The notes: generated by a model from the sequence alone, not told the origin. Numbered from the stretch's first letter, positions 6,887-15,002 are shown. The stretch is 20,718 nucleotides of DNA from CAYVTD01 sp964577665 (GCA_964577665.1 CAZOBD010000068.1:1-20718); one strand, 5' to 3'. A program made the numbers and translations.

Positions 6887-9800
6887 ATGAAAAAACTTAT
6901 CACCATTCTTTCGATATTCCTTATTTCGATTCTTACTCTTTCGGGCTTAAATTTATTTGCCGCAATCAATTATAATCCCGGCAGCATTAACGATCCGGCA
7001 GCGCCGTATGAAAACGTCAGCTTTAAAACTGATGCCGCCTATACCATTTTTCTGCCCGGAAAAGAAAAAGACGGTAAGAAAACCGCAGGGAAAATATTCA
7101 ACATAGAAAAACTCGCTCCCGAGCATTACCTGCCGAACACATTTCATGTTAAGACGAAAAGCAGACTTAGTGTCGGTCCTGATAAAAAATCCATCGGCTC
7201 TGCAATTTTACAGAAGTCAATTGAAGATTTGAATATAACAAATATCTTCCCTCTGGCAGGAGAAACACCCGGAGATGAAATCCTTTCGGGCGATAGGCAC
7301 GGAGTAACAAGAATATATGAAGTATCCTACGATTCTCCGGTCGATCCCTACGACGTATGTATGGATTTGATGAATAATCCTGATGTGGAATATGCGGTGC
7401 CCGTTTTTAAACGTTATACAACCGATTTTGTGCCAAACGATCCTGATTACAAAAGCGGCAAGCAGTACGGACTAAAAAGTATGAACCTTGAAAAGGCATG
7501 GGGTCTTTCAAAAGGCTCTCCCGATATTCTTATTGCTATTGTAGATTCGGGCACTGAAATAGACCACTCCGACTTAAAAGACAATATCTGGACAAATCCC
7601 GGTGAAATACCCGGCAATGGCAAAGATGATGACGACAATGGTAAAATCGACGATGTAAACGGCTGGGACATGGTTGGTAATATCAGCCAAAACGATATCT
7701 TTTCAGGTAATTACAAAGAAGATAATGATCCCGAAAACAGAAACAATTTTCACGGAACTTTCTGCGCCGGATGTGCATCTGCCGTTACAAATAATAATAT
7801 TGGTATTGCCAGTCCCGGTTTTTACTGCTCCATACTTCCCGTGAAGTGTGCTACCGACCAAAATGTAAACGGTATTTTCAGAGGATATTCCGGTATTTTA
7901 TATGCCGCACAGACCGGGGCAGATATAATTAACTGCAGCTGGGGCGGACCGGGAAGCTCCCCGGCTGAGCAGGACATAATCAATCAGGCAGTTGAAATGG
8001 GCGCTTTGGTCGTTGTGGCTTCCGGCAATGACGGCATGAACATCGACGACGGCGGTCAGTACCCGGCAGGATATGAAAATGTCTTGTCAGTAGGTGCAAC
8101 ACGTACTAATAACAGGCTTGCATCATTTACAAATACCGGTTTTAAGGTCGGAGTTTATGCACCGGGTCAAAGCATTTATTCCACATCCGTTAATAATCGG
8201 TATTCAACTCAAAACGGTACTTCTTTCGCCTGCCCATACACAGCAGGTGTAGCAGGCCTCATTAAGGCTCTCCATCCCGAATGGACTCCCAAACAGCTCT
8301 GGCATCAGCTGCGCGGCACCGTTGACAATGTATTAACGAGCAATCCCGACATACGCCATTTATATTTCGGACAGGTAAATGCCTTCCAGGCAGTTTACAA
8401 AAATATGAATGAATCAGCACCGCAGATGCCCGGCATAGAGGCTTATGAAATTCAATTTTCGGGTCTTCCTTATCTAAATAATTTCGAGCCGAAAGACGTA
8501 GATATGAAAATCACAAATTACCTTGCCGATGCATCTAATCTGAAAGTTACCATTAAGCCCTTGAGCCCTTATATAACAATTTCCAAAGAAACGGAAAATA
8601 TTGGCAGTCTGCCGGGCGGCGGTGAATATTCTCTTGATATGAAAATCACTCTGCATCCAAGCAACCCGTGGTACGAAGGCTCCGCTAACGTGCTTCTAAT
8701 CTTTGAAGCCGACAACTATTATAACGAACAGGTAATGCCTGTTCCCATAAAAATACCTTCCGAAAATAAGTTTGTAAGTGCTGTAACTTTTCCCGAATCT
8801 TATACACCTTTTTGGCATTATGCACATTCAAGCGATGCTTCCACATTCTGGGCAGTTGCTTCAGGAGGGTTTTTCGGAAATAATTTCGGAGCTATGCGTT
8901 TAAGTTCGGGACAGGCACAATACGTTACAGTGCCAAATTATTCTTACACCATCTTTTCCTTTGACGGATTAAAAGCTTACACAGCGAGCAGTCCTCAGAG
9001 CGGCGGCGCAGCTATACACCGCACTACAAACGGCGGAGGCAACTGGACAAACACACCCGTCGGAGATTTTGCCGATTTTATCAATCAAATACACTTCTTC
9101 GACGAAGATAACGGCATTTTTTTAGGGGATGTAAAAGGCGGTAAATTTGCCGTCGGCAAAACTACAAACGGCGGGCAAACATGGACTCGCCTGACATCAC
9201 AGAGCGCACCTCTGCCAGATGAAGAAGGATGGGTCGGTGCAAATTACTGGATTGATGACCACGGATGGTTCGGAACAACCAAAGGAAGAATTTACCGCTC
9301 CACAAACAGGGGAGATATATGGCAGGCTTCGAACGTATATGACGGCGCACATGTGCATTATATAGGCTTCAAAGACAAGATGAACGGTATCGCTGTTTAT
9401 ACCGAAGAGTACAACGGTAATGTTTATAAATGTGCGGCTACGACCAACGGCGGTTTTTCATGGACACCCGGTGTGTATAATTTCACGGAAAACAATCTGA
9501 GACCTGTTTACATTTTTGCTCCCGATAACTCAAAAATGATTTTTGTACAGCATTTGGCAGGCGAAGTTTACGGCACTTCTGACAACGGAAAATCCTGGGA
9601 ACCTGTGCTATCCGAAAAATCAGGGATTATTATGAAATCCGCAGGCATCAGCTTGGAAGATTCCAAAGCAAGGCTGTGGAATTTCGGCGCAGGAGTAAGC
9701 TATCTCGACTTTTATTACAGACCTGATAATGAACTGAAAAAGCTGACACTGCAAACCCAGGGTCCGCTGGATTTTGACACCGTAGAGGTCGGCAGGTCAA

Positions 9801-10351
9801 AAACAGAGTCGGTAATATTCATTAACGAGAGTAATGTACCACTGGGAATTAAATCTTATGAAGTAATACCCGAAGAAGGCACAGGCGAAAATGAATTCAA
9901 TTTTTTGATTAAACCGCCCGACGAACTCGGTATAGGCTCCAACATGATACTGCGTCTTCGTTTCGAACCAAAGTCCTCCGGGTTGAAAAAAGCAAAGATG
10001 AGAGTTACGGCAGATATGGAATCGGGCGGCATTTATGATTTGGACTTGGTAGGCGTCGGCGACAATGCCAGCAGTGTAGATTATGAAATCCTTGAAACTT
10101 ATGTTTCCGTATCGCCAAATCCCGGCAGCGGCTCTTTCCATCTGGCTTTCGGATTGAAGCAGTCAAGCCCCGTAGAGATAAAGATATACAACAGTGCCGG
10201 ATACGAAGTTTTCTCAAAAGACATAGGCTTTTTGAACAACGGCAGCCATAATTATCCTGTTCAATTATCAAATCTGCCTTCAGGCTCATACTTTTATGAA
10301 TTATCAGCCGGCAGTGAAAAGCTGGCAGGCAGTTTTGTAATCGCAAAATAA
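6887..10351 (+). CDS. Secreted subtilisin-like (S8) serine protease with propeller repeats and T9SS sorting domain
   Basis: A 1154-residue exported protease. Signal peptide: residues 1-26. An N-terminal prodomain-like region covers about 85-180 (fervidolysin type). The S8 domain (about 185-500) has catalytic D220 (IAIVDSG), H289 (NNFHGTFCAG) and S446 (GTSFACPYTAG), with oxyanion N381 (ASGNDG). A loop of repeated Asp/Asn/Gly around 245-260 (DDDDNGKIDD) probably binds calcium. Residues about 620-950 carry five TxNGGxxW-like repeats with Trp at 720, 766, 812, 859 and 904, a BNR/photosynthesis-stability-factor-like beta-propeller. Residues about 955-1060 look like an ASH/DUF1573-type Ig domain. 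Residues 1073-1154 (VSVSPNPGSG onwards) are a T9SS type A sorting domain. A good Shine-Dalgarno supports the start. The fold and export route are well supported; the target of the protease is unknown. Confidence 0.93.
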   Translation: MKKLITILSIFLISILTLSGLNLFAAINYNPGSINDPAAPYENVSFKTDAAYTIFLPGKEKDGKKTAGKIFNIEKLAPEHYLPNTFHVKTKSRLSVGPDKKSIGSAILQKSIEDLNITNIFPLAGETPGDEILSGDRHGVTRIYEVSYDSPVDPYDVCMDLMNNPDVEYAVPVFKRYTTDFVPNDPDYKSGKQYGLKSMNLEKAWGLSKGSPDILIAIVDSGTEIDHSDLKDNIWTNPGEIPGNGKDDDDNGKIDDVNGWDMVGNISQNDIFSGNYKEDNDPENRNNFHGTFCAGCASAVTNNNIGIASPGFYCSILPVKCATDQNVNGIFRGYSGILYAAQTGADIINCSWGGPGSSPAEQDIINQAVEMGALVVVASGNDGMNIDDGGQYPAGYENVLSVGATRTNNRLASFTNTGFKVGVYAPGQSIYSTSVNNRYSTQNGTSFACPYTAGVAGLIKALHPEWTPKQLWHQLRGTVDNVLTSNPDIRHLYFGQVNAFQAVYKNMNESAPQMPGIEAYEIQFSGLPYLNNFEPKDVDMKITNYLADASNLKVTIKPLSPYITISKETENIGSLPGGGEYSLDMKITLHPSNPWYEGSANVLLIFEADNYYNEQVMPVPIKIPSENKFVSAVTFPESYTPFWHYAHSSDASTFWAVASGGFFGNNFGAMRLSSGQAQYVTVPNYSYTIFSFDGLKAYTASSPQSGGAAIHRTTNGGGNWTNTPVGDFADFINQIHFFDEDNGIFLGDVKGGKFAVGKTTNGGQTWTRLTSQSAPLPDEEGWVGANYWIDDHGWFGTTKGRIYRSTNRGDIWQASNVYDGAHVHYIGFKDKMNGIAVYTEEYNGNVYKCAATTNGGFSWTPGVYNFTENNLRPVYIFAPDNSKMIFVQHLAGEVYGTSDNGKSWEPVLSEKSGIIMKSAGISLEDSKARLWNFGAGVSYLDFYYRPDNELKKLTLQTQGPLDFDTVEVGRSKTESVIFINESNVPLGIKSYEVIPEEGTGENEFNFLIKPPDELGIGSNMILRLRFEPKSSGLKKAKMRVTADMESGGIYDLDLVGVGDNASSVDYEILETYVSVSPNPGSGSFHLAFGLKQSSPVEIKIYNSAGYEVFSKDIGFLNNGSHNYPVQLSNLPSGSYFYELSAGSEKLAGSFVIAK

Positions 10352-10449
10352 TCGAATATTTTTATCGTATAAGAAAATAAATATAATTTAAAATATTAAA
10401 ATTTTTAGATAATAACATTTGTTTGAATCTTAACTAAAAACAGTTTTAT

Positions 10450-10491
10450 TGTCTGACTTGAATGAACCGGAGTTGAGTACACAGTCAGACA
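10450..10491. promoter_or_regulatory. Inverted repeat upstream of the toxin-antitoxin genes
   Basis: A perfect 9-bp inverted repeat, tgtctgact (10450-10458) and agtcagaca (10483-10491), is separated by 24 nt. It lies about 70 nt upstream of the antitoxin start in the 210-bp spacer after the subtilase gene. It could be a spaced operator for the antitoxin complex, an RNA hairpin, or a remnant of an insertion boundary. No T-tract follows, so it is not a standard terminator. Confidence 0.4.
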
Positions 10492-10561
10492 TTCTTAGAA
10501 ATTAGTATTTGTCTTAATTGTATTTATAAATCACATATATTAAGTTTTATCAGGTAATATT

Positions 10562-10768
10562 ATGACGAATGATATGTTGCTTTTAAATAAAATTAAGTTT
10601 CTTCCTGACGATGTAAAATACGATATTATCAGGTTGATAGATGATTTTTACAATTACCCGAAAATTAAAAAAGATAAAAATAAAAGATTATTTGGTTTTT
10701 CCAAAGGAAGTGTTATTATACCTGATAATTTTGATGATCCAATTGATGATTTTAAAGATTATATGTAA
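10562..10768 (+). CDS. VapB-type antitoxin, DUF2281-like
   Basis: A 68-residue protein directly preceding a PIN-domain toxin. The N-terminal part (LLNKIKFLPDDVKYDIIRLIDDF) matches the short helical start common to DUF2281 antitoxins. The C-terminal part contains the family's closing block, FGFSKGSVIIPDNFDDPIDDFKDYM region (residues 45-68), which in relatives wraps around and inhibits the PIN toxin. The stop codon taa is immediately followed by the toxin ATG, so the genes are translationally coupled. Base composition is much more AT-rich than in the flanking genes, consistent with horizontal acquisition of the module. Autorepression of the promoter by the antitoxin complex is usual for such pairs but is not shown here. 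Confidence 0.82.
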   Translation: MTNDMLLLNKIKFLPDDVKYDIIRLIDDFYNYPKIKKDKNKRLFGFSKGSVIIPDNFDDPIDDFKDYM

Positions 10769-11152
10769 ATGATCTATCTTGCTGACACACATGCTGTTCT
10801 TTTTTTTAATGAAAGCGATGACAGAATAAGTGCTTTAGCTAAAGAAATTATTTTAGATAAAAATAATGATATTTTTGTCAGTATTGCAAGTATTTGGGAA
10901 ATAGCAATAAAATCGAGTATAGGCAGACTGTTACTCCAAAAATCTTTGAAAGAAGTAATTTATGATATTTATTCAAACAATTTTCTGACATTAGATATTA
11001 AAATATCACATATTTTGGAAAATGCAAGTTTATTTTTTCATCATAAAGATCCTTTCGACAGATTAATCATTGCGCAAAGTATAGTCGAAAATATTCCTGT
11101 TATTTCAAAAAATAAAGTATTCGAATTATATCCTGTCAAAAAAATATGGTAA
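10769..11152 (+). CDS. VapC-type PIN-domain toxin (ribonuclease)
   Basis: A 127-residue PIN-domain protein, the normal size for VapC. PIN toxins are Mg2+-dependent endoribonucleases that stop translation when not bound by antitoxin. Acidic active-site residues are D6 (LADTHAV), E44 (SIWEIAIK), and D94/D97 (HKDPFDRLIIAQ). The position of the fourth acid, normally in a T-x-D-x-x-F stretch, reads ISKNKVF, so it is N115 here. This may weaken metal binding or may be tolerated. The gene begins directly after the antitoxin stop codon and its last 7 nt overlap the next gene's start. AT-rich like its partner. Identification as a PIN toxin is firm; whether it is active is open. Confidence 0.88.
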   Translation: MIYLADTHAVLFFNESDDRISALAKEIILDKNNDIFVSIASIWEIAIKSSIGRLLLQKSLKEVIYDIYSNNFLTLDIKISHILENASLFFHHKDPFDRLIIAQSIVENIPVISKNKVFELYPVKKIW

Positions 11153-11775
11153 CCAATATTCAAAATAGGAACTTTGTAAAGTCAATATTTACATTGTTAG
11201 TTTTACTTATTTTTCATATAAATATTTTTGCACAGGAAACAAAAGACAACTTCTCAATTATTGACTCCCTTTTTCAGCAGGGAACATCCGATATAATTGA
11301 TTTTGTTTCTAAGCAGAATGCAGTCAAAATATCTGTTATTTTAAATGAACATCCTGCTTCATGGCTGCTTCTGTCTAAGCTGGAGCAGGATTTTTCTTCC
11401 GCTGGTATTCTGCTTTATGATGAAGCAGGAAAGGATGTTCATCAATTGGAAATCCGCCTTATTAAAGCAGGCGTAACTTTTGAAAATATTGGAAACACCA
11501 CTGATTCTCTTCATCGCAGTATTACATTAAATTTTTCCGGAAAAATCTCAAATCCTGACAAAGCAATAAAAATTTTCCCCGAAATGTCATATACTTACAC
11601 TGACACAATATGCAGAGAGAAAGCTGATATTGTAAACAGCTCTGAACACGGTTTTGCAAGAGCTTCAATTCCCCCCGAAGAACAAACTTTCTGGGAAGAA
11701 GCCGTTCAACCTCTTATTTTTGTATCTACAGCCGCAATAACGGTCTTACTACTTTTCTCAGTCCGCTCTAATTGA
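11146..11775 (+). CDS. Hypothetical exported, C-terminally membrane-anchored protein
   Basis: Not recognised. The 209-residue product has a clear signal peptide (KSIFTLLVLLIFHINIFAQ, cleavage probably after AQ at about residue 30). A mixed alpha/beta periplasmic domain follows, and the protein ends in a hydrophobic segment at about 188-206 (PLIFVSTAAITVLLLF) and a short positively charged tail. This topology suggests a periplasmic domain anchored in the inner membrane. The ATG at 11146 lies within the last codons of the PIN toxin gene (7-nt overlap, ATGGTAACC), the only in-frame ATG that keeps the signal peptide, so translation may be coupled to the toxin. Nothing in the sequence links its function to the toxin; it may simply be the gene next to which the toxin module inserted. 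Confidence 0.7.
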   Translation: MVTNIQNRNFVKSIFTLLVLLIFHINIFAQETKDNFSIIDSLFQQGTSDIIDFVSKQNAVKISVILNEHPASWLLLSKLEQDFSSAGILLYDEAGKDVHQLEIRLIKAGVTFENIGNTTDSLHRSITLNFSGKISNPDKAIKIFPEMSYTYTDTICREKADIVNSSEHGFARASIPPEEQTFWEEAVQPLIFVSTAAITVLLLFSVRSN

Positions 11776-11856
11776 TTTTAATTTTTTTCGCACTGATTTT
11801 CTTATTATTTTATAGTTTTGAATTATGAATTTTATACTATTTGGTTTGAAGGAAAA

Positions 11857-12297
11857 ATGAAAATATCAATTGGCAGCGACCATGCGGGTTTTGAGTATAA
11901 GAAACTAATTTCGGAATGGCTAAAAACATTAGGGCATCAAGTGCTCGATTTCGGGGCTTTTTCTACCGGCAGCGTCGATTATCCCGATTATGCCTTTCCT
12001 GCGGCAGAAGCTGTGGCGGCAGGGGTTGCAGATTACGGAATTGTAATCTGCGGTTCAGGTATCGGGGTTTCTATCGTGGCAAATAAAGTTACTACGATAC
12101 GTTGTGCAAACTGCTGCACTCCCGAAATGGCAGAACTTGCCCGCCGGCATAACAATGCCAATGTCCTCGCCTGCGGCGCAAGACTTATGGACATTGAAAC
12201 TGCAAAAGAAATCACAAAAGCTTTCATTGAAGGTGAGTTCGAAGGAGACCGCCACATGATTCGCGTTGAAAAAATTCACTCAATAACAGGCTGGTAA
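11857..12297 (+). CDS. rpiB: Ribose 5-phosphate isomerase B
   Basis: Interconverts ribose 5-phosphate and ribulose 5-phosphate in the pentose phosphate pathway. The 146-residue product has the RpiB/LacA signature: SDHAGFEYK at the start, DYPDYA at 41-46, catalytic C65 in ICGSGIGVSIVANK, H98 in RRHNNANVLACG, and the closing EGDRHMIRVEKI. The open frame extends upstream to a TTG at 11818. The ATG at 11857 is preferred because it has a good ribosome-binding site (gaagga) and puts the conserved KISIGSDHAG at the N-terminus as in relatives. It is followed 2 nt after its stop by bshB1, so the pair forms an operon. Confidence 0.96.
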   Translation: MKISIGSDHAGFEYKKLISEWLKTLGHQVLDFGAFSTGSVDYPDYAFPAAEAVAAGVADYGIVICGSGIGVSIVANKVTTIRCANCCTPEMAELARRHNNANVLACGARLMDIETAKEITKAFIEGEFEGDRHMIRVEKIHSITGW

Positions 12298-12299
12298 AC

Positions 12300-13046
12300 A
12301 TGGACGAAAACAAATATAAAGTTGACGTGCTTGCATTCGGGGCCCATCCCGACGACATTGAAATCTGCTGCGGCGGATGCCTTGCCAAACTGGCATCCGA
12401 AGGTAAAAGAACTGCAATCGTTGATTTGACTACCGGTCAAATGGGAACTCGCGGCACGCCGGAAATAAGACTTGAAGAAGCCGAAAAAGCTAAAGAAATC
12501 TTAGGAGCAGCCTTTCGTGAAAATTTAGGTATGCAGGATGGAAACATTGAAATTAGCAACCGTACCCTGCTTAAAGTCATTTCCGTTCTAAGGAAGTACC
12601 GTCCCGAAATTGTTTTGATGCACCCGCCCTTTGAGCGGCACCCAGACCATGAAAATACTCACAAGCTGATAAGAACTGCTATGTTCAAAGCAGGACTGAA
12701 GAAAATAGAAACAGAATTTGAAGGCAGACCGCAGGGGCGCTACCGCATAAGGAAAATGTATTCCTATATGCAGTCTTATGAATTTCCCGGAAAGCCGGAT
12801 TTTTACGTAGATGTAAGCGATTTCTTCGATAAAAAGATGGATTCTATAAAGGCTTATGCTTCACAGGTTTATATAAAAGGAATAACACCCGACAGCGAGC
12901 CTGTTACACGCCTGAACCGCCCCGAATTTCTGGAGGAAATCGAAGCACGTTCCATTCATTTCGGGAATTTAATCGGTGTGCGGCACGCTGAGTCTTTTCT
13001 TTCGGTGGAGCCGGTGGGTTTGTCGAGCTTGTCTAAGCTGTTGTAG
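12300..13046 (+). CDS. bshB1: Bacillithiol biosynthesis deacetylase BshB1
   Basis: LmbE/PIG-L-family zinc deacetylase that removes the acetyl group from GlcNAc-malate, the second step of bacillithiol synthesis; the product is then joined to cysteine by BshC. The 248-residue protein carries the zinc-binding AHPDD (H16, D18, D19), the BshB1-typical TTGQMGTRGTPEIR stretch at about 41-54, and the third metal ligand in RHPDHENTH (H114, H117). Its C-terminus RHAESFLSVEP is also typical. It sits 2 nt behind rpiB. bshA and bshC are not in this window. Its presence indicates that this organism uses bacillithiol as a low-molecular-weight thiol. Confidence 0.95.
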   Translation: MDENKYKVDVLAFGAHPDDIEICCGGCLAKLASEGKRTAIVDLTTGQMGTRGTPEIRLEEAEKAKEILGAAFRENLGMQDGNIEISNRTLLKVISVLRKYRPEIVLMHPPFERHPDHENTHKLIRTAMFKAGLKKIETEFEGRPQGRYRIRKMYSYMQSYEFPGKPDFYVDVSDFFDKKMDSIKAYASQVYIKGITPDSEPVTRLNRPEFLEEIEARSIHFGNLIGVRHAESFLSVEPVGLSSLSKLL

Positions 13047-13080
13047 TATGAACGTAATGTAAATGAAAAACCGGAAGAGA

Positions 13081-13180
13081 CCCCACCCCGGCCCTCCCCA
13101 AGGGGAGGGAGCAAGATTATTGAATTCCCTCCCTTTGGGGATGGTTAGGGTGGGGCTTAAGATAAACAGATGAAAAAAGA
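13081..13180. repeat. Complete GC-rich dispersed palindromic repeat
   Basis: Left arm 13081-13110 begins ccccaccccggccctcccc. The right arm, 13125-13155, ends ggttagggtgggg. The two are complementary over most of their length around a 14-nt loop (gcaagattattgaa). Each arm is itself a small hairpin, ccctcccc-aa-ggggaggg on the left and ccctccc-ttt-ggggatgg on the right. The right arm plus its flank (13121-13176) matches window bases 1-56 with two mismatches. It lies between bshB1 and the DUF89 gene in a 234-bp spacer and may act as a bidirectional transcription stop. It also carries an ATG at 13170 that opens only a 10-codon frame. Confidence 0.85.
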
Positions 13181-13280
13181 ATTTGTAATTTGGAAGATAT
13201 AAAAATGATTAGACCGTTGGATCATTGATTTTAATATACAGCGATTTTTTTAATGAGCCGTTACGGGAATAAAAGAAAAA

Positions 13281-14138
13281 ATGAGAACGGAACATGAATG
13301 TCTTGAATGCGCCTTGAAAGCATTCATCAGGAACATAAACAGCTACGAGATACCGCTTCATAGAAAAGACAGCGCCATGCGTGATTTTTTCCGGCAGCTT
13401 GCCGATTTCGATTTTGAGAAATCCCCGCCGGAGCTTGGCAGAGTTTTACACAAGAAAGTGCAAGAATTAATAAACTCAGACCCTTATAAAAATGAAAAGA
13501 AACACTATAACGAACAGCTTCTCATTCGGTACGGTGATTTTAAGAAGCAGGTGAAAGATTCTGACGATCCCTTCAGAACCGCTTTGATGTTTGCTCTTTC
13601 AGGCAATATAATTGACTTCGGAATGCAGGAAAGTTTCGACCTTGAAAAGCTGCTTGAAAGACTGGAATGGCTGGACATTACCATTGACCATAGTGAAGAA
13701 CTGAGAAAAGAAATTAAAAACTCCGAATCTATACTCTATCTCGGTGATAATTCAGGTGAAATCGTGTTCGACAAGCTTTTCATAGAAACAATAAAAGAAC
13801 TGTTCGGAGAAAAAAGGATTTGGTTTGCAGTCAGAGGCGGACCAATTATAAACGACGTTACTTTTGAGGATGCACTTTATGTAAAAATGAATCTTGCAGC
13901 AGAGATAATTTCAAATGGTTATGATGCCCCGGGTACTATTTTGCATTTGTCGAGCAGAGAATTTCTGAATGTTTATAACAAAGCAAATCTTATTATTTCA
14001 AAAGGTCAGGGCAATTTTGAAAGCTTAAGCGGCCAAAATCAAAATATATTCTTTCTGCTGATGGCAAAATGCAGGGTTGTCGCTAAGTACTTCAACGCTG
14101 AAATCAGCAATCTGATAGTATCCAGAAGGATTGTATGA
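13281..14138 (+). CDS. DUF89-family protein (damage-control phosphatase-like, AF1104 type)
   Basis: A 285-residue metal-dependent phosphatase-like protein. DUF89 members hydrolyse damaged or excess phosphorylated metabolites; the substrate of this subfamily is not fixed. The N-terminus has the paired CLEC (residues 7-10) of subfamily I. The metal/phosphate site is built from LGDNSGEIVFDK (D156, N157, E160), RGGPIINDVT (N191, D192), NGYDAPGT at 212-219 and ISKGQGNFESLSG at 239-251. All are intact and the length is normal. The ATG at 13281 follows an A-rich leader. The upstream spacer contains the GC-rich palindromic repeat, so it is probably not co-transcribed with bshB1. It converges on the tsaC gene with 5 nt between stops. 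Confidence 0.88.
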   Translation: MRTEHECLECALKAFIRNINSYEIPLHRKDSAMRDFFRQLADFDFEKSPPELGRVLHKKVQELINSDPYKNEKKHYNEQLLIRYGDFKKQVKDSDDPFRTALMFALSGNIIDFGMQESFDLEKLLERLEWLDITIDHSEELRKEIKNSESILYLGDNSGEIVFDKLFIETIKELFGEKRIWFAVRGGPIINDVTFEDALYVKMNLAAEIISNGYDAPGTILHLSSREFLNVYNKANLIISKGQGNFESLSGQNQNIFFLLMAKCRVVAKYFNAEISNLIVSRRIV

Positions 14139-14143
14139 GTTTA

Positions 14144-14761
14144 TTATATTATTTCTGTATTCAACTCTAAGGCTCCCTGCCTGATAATAATTATCTTGCT
14201 TCCTGAGCAGTCAATCAGAGTCGATTCTGTTTTAAGAGGAGAAGGTCCTGAGTCAAGGACCGCTCCGATACCTTCGGGAAAATATTCATTGGCGGTTTCA
14301 TAGTCTGCTGCAGACTTTCTGCCCGAAATGTTGGCGGAAGTACCTGCCAGAGGTTCGCCCAGGTCTTTGAGAAGAGATAAAGTAAGTTCATCGTCGGGTA
14401 TTCTTATGGCGACTGTATCCTTACCGGCTCGAATAATAGAATTAACACAAGGGGATGCCTTAAGAATAATCGTCAAAGGTCCGGGCAGGTATTTTTCTGC
14501 AAGGCGGCGGGCAGACATAGATACTTCCTTAACATAAGGCAGGATTTCGGAATAATCATGAAAGTAAAGAGCCAAGGGTTTAGAAAAATCTCTTTTTTTA
14601 AGTTTATACAGATTTACAATGGCTTTTTCGTTTGAAGCGAGGGCTCCTATGCCGTAAACCGTTTCAGTCGGAAAAATAACTGGCATTCCTGAGCGTAAAG
14701 ATTCAATTGCTTTTGCTGTTTCCTCTTTTTTTCTTATTATTATTTTTTTCATATCTGACAT
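14144..14761 (-). CDS. tsaC: L-threonylcarbamoyladenylate synthase (YrdC/Sua5 family)
   Basis: Makes threonylcarbamoyl-AMP from threonine, bicarbonate and ATP, the first step of the universal tRNA modification t6A at position 37. The 205-residue protein is a single YrdC domain with PTETVYGIG (31-39), KKRDFSKPL (55-63), PGPLTIIL (93-100), VAIRIPD (117-123) and TSANISG (141-147). It lacks the extra C-terminal Sua5 domain, so it is TsaC-like in size. Two start codons are possible, ATG at 14761 (MSDMKK) or ATG at 14752 (MKKIII); neither has a strong Shine-Dalgarno and the longer one is given. It is divergent from the glucan phosphorylase gene. Confidence 0.94.
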   Translation of the reverse strand: MSDMKKIIIRKKEETAKAIESLRSGMPVIFPTETVYGIGALASNEKAIVNLYKLKKRDFSKPLALYFHDYSEILPYVKEVSMSARRLAEKYLPGPLTIILKASPCVNSIIRAGKDTVAIRIPDDELTLSLLKDLGEPLAGTSANISGRKSAADYETANEYFPEGIGAVLDSGPSPLKTESTLIDCSGSKIIIIRQGALELNTEII

Positions 14762-14870
14762 TGTAGTTTTTTCAATACTATGATGCCGGATTAATTATTT
14801 TATTTTAAGTGTTTATTTGATTAAAGTTTAATATATTAGTAGAGAAACTGTTTTAAAAGCACTAAACATC

Positions 14871-14953
14871 TCATTACGGAAGCAGCGAAGCATCTTTATA
14901 AAGCATGCTTTTAGTTAGAGACTGCTTCGTCTCTATGCTTCCCGCAATGACGA
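14871..14953. repeat. Imperfect palindromic dispersed-repeat element (tcattacgg/ccgcaatga arms)
   Basis: The left arm reads tcattacggaagcagcgaag from 14871. The right arm ends in ctatgcttcccgcaatgacga at about 14933-14953. The reverse complement of the right arm (tcgtcattgcgggaagcat...gaagcag) aligns with the left arm with a few mismatches and small gaps, giving a long hairpin with internal bulges and a central palindrome aagcatgctt. This arm sequence resembles an interspersed repeat type I know from many genomes (cattgcgag...gaagcaatct). It sits in the 241-bp divergent spacer between tsaC and the phosphorylase gene, where it must lie within or next to the promoters. Confidence 0.75.
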
Positions 14954-15002
14954 AATTGGAACTAAAAAAACGAAGTAGTTAAATAAATAACGGAGTATTT
15001 CA

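Noticed and set aside
11818..11856. N-terminal extension of rpiB from a TTG codon
   Set aside because: The added residues are not part of the conserved fold and the ATG at 11857 has a good ribosome-binding site.
13170..13202. Short frame starting in the repeat (MKKEFVIWKI)
   Set aside because: Only ten codons, opened by the ATG carried by the repeat; no coding evidence.
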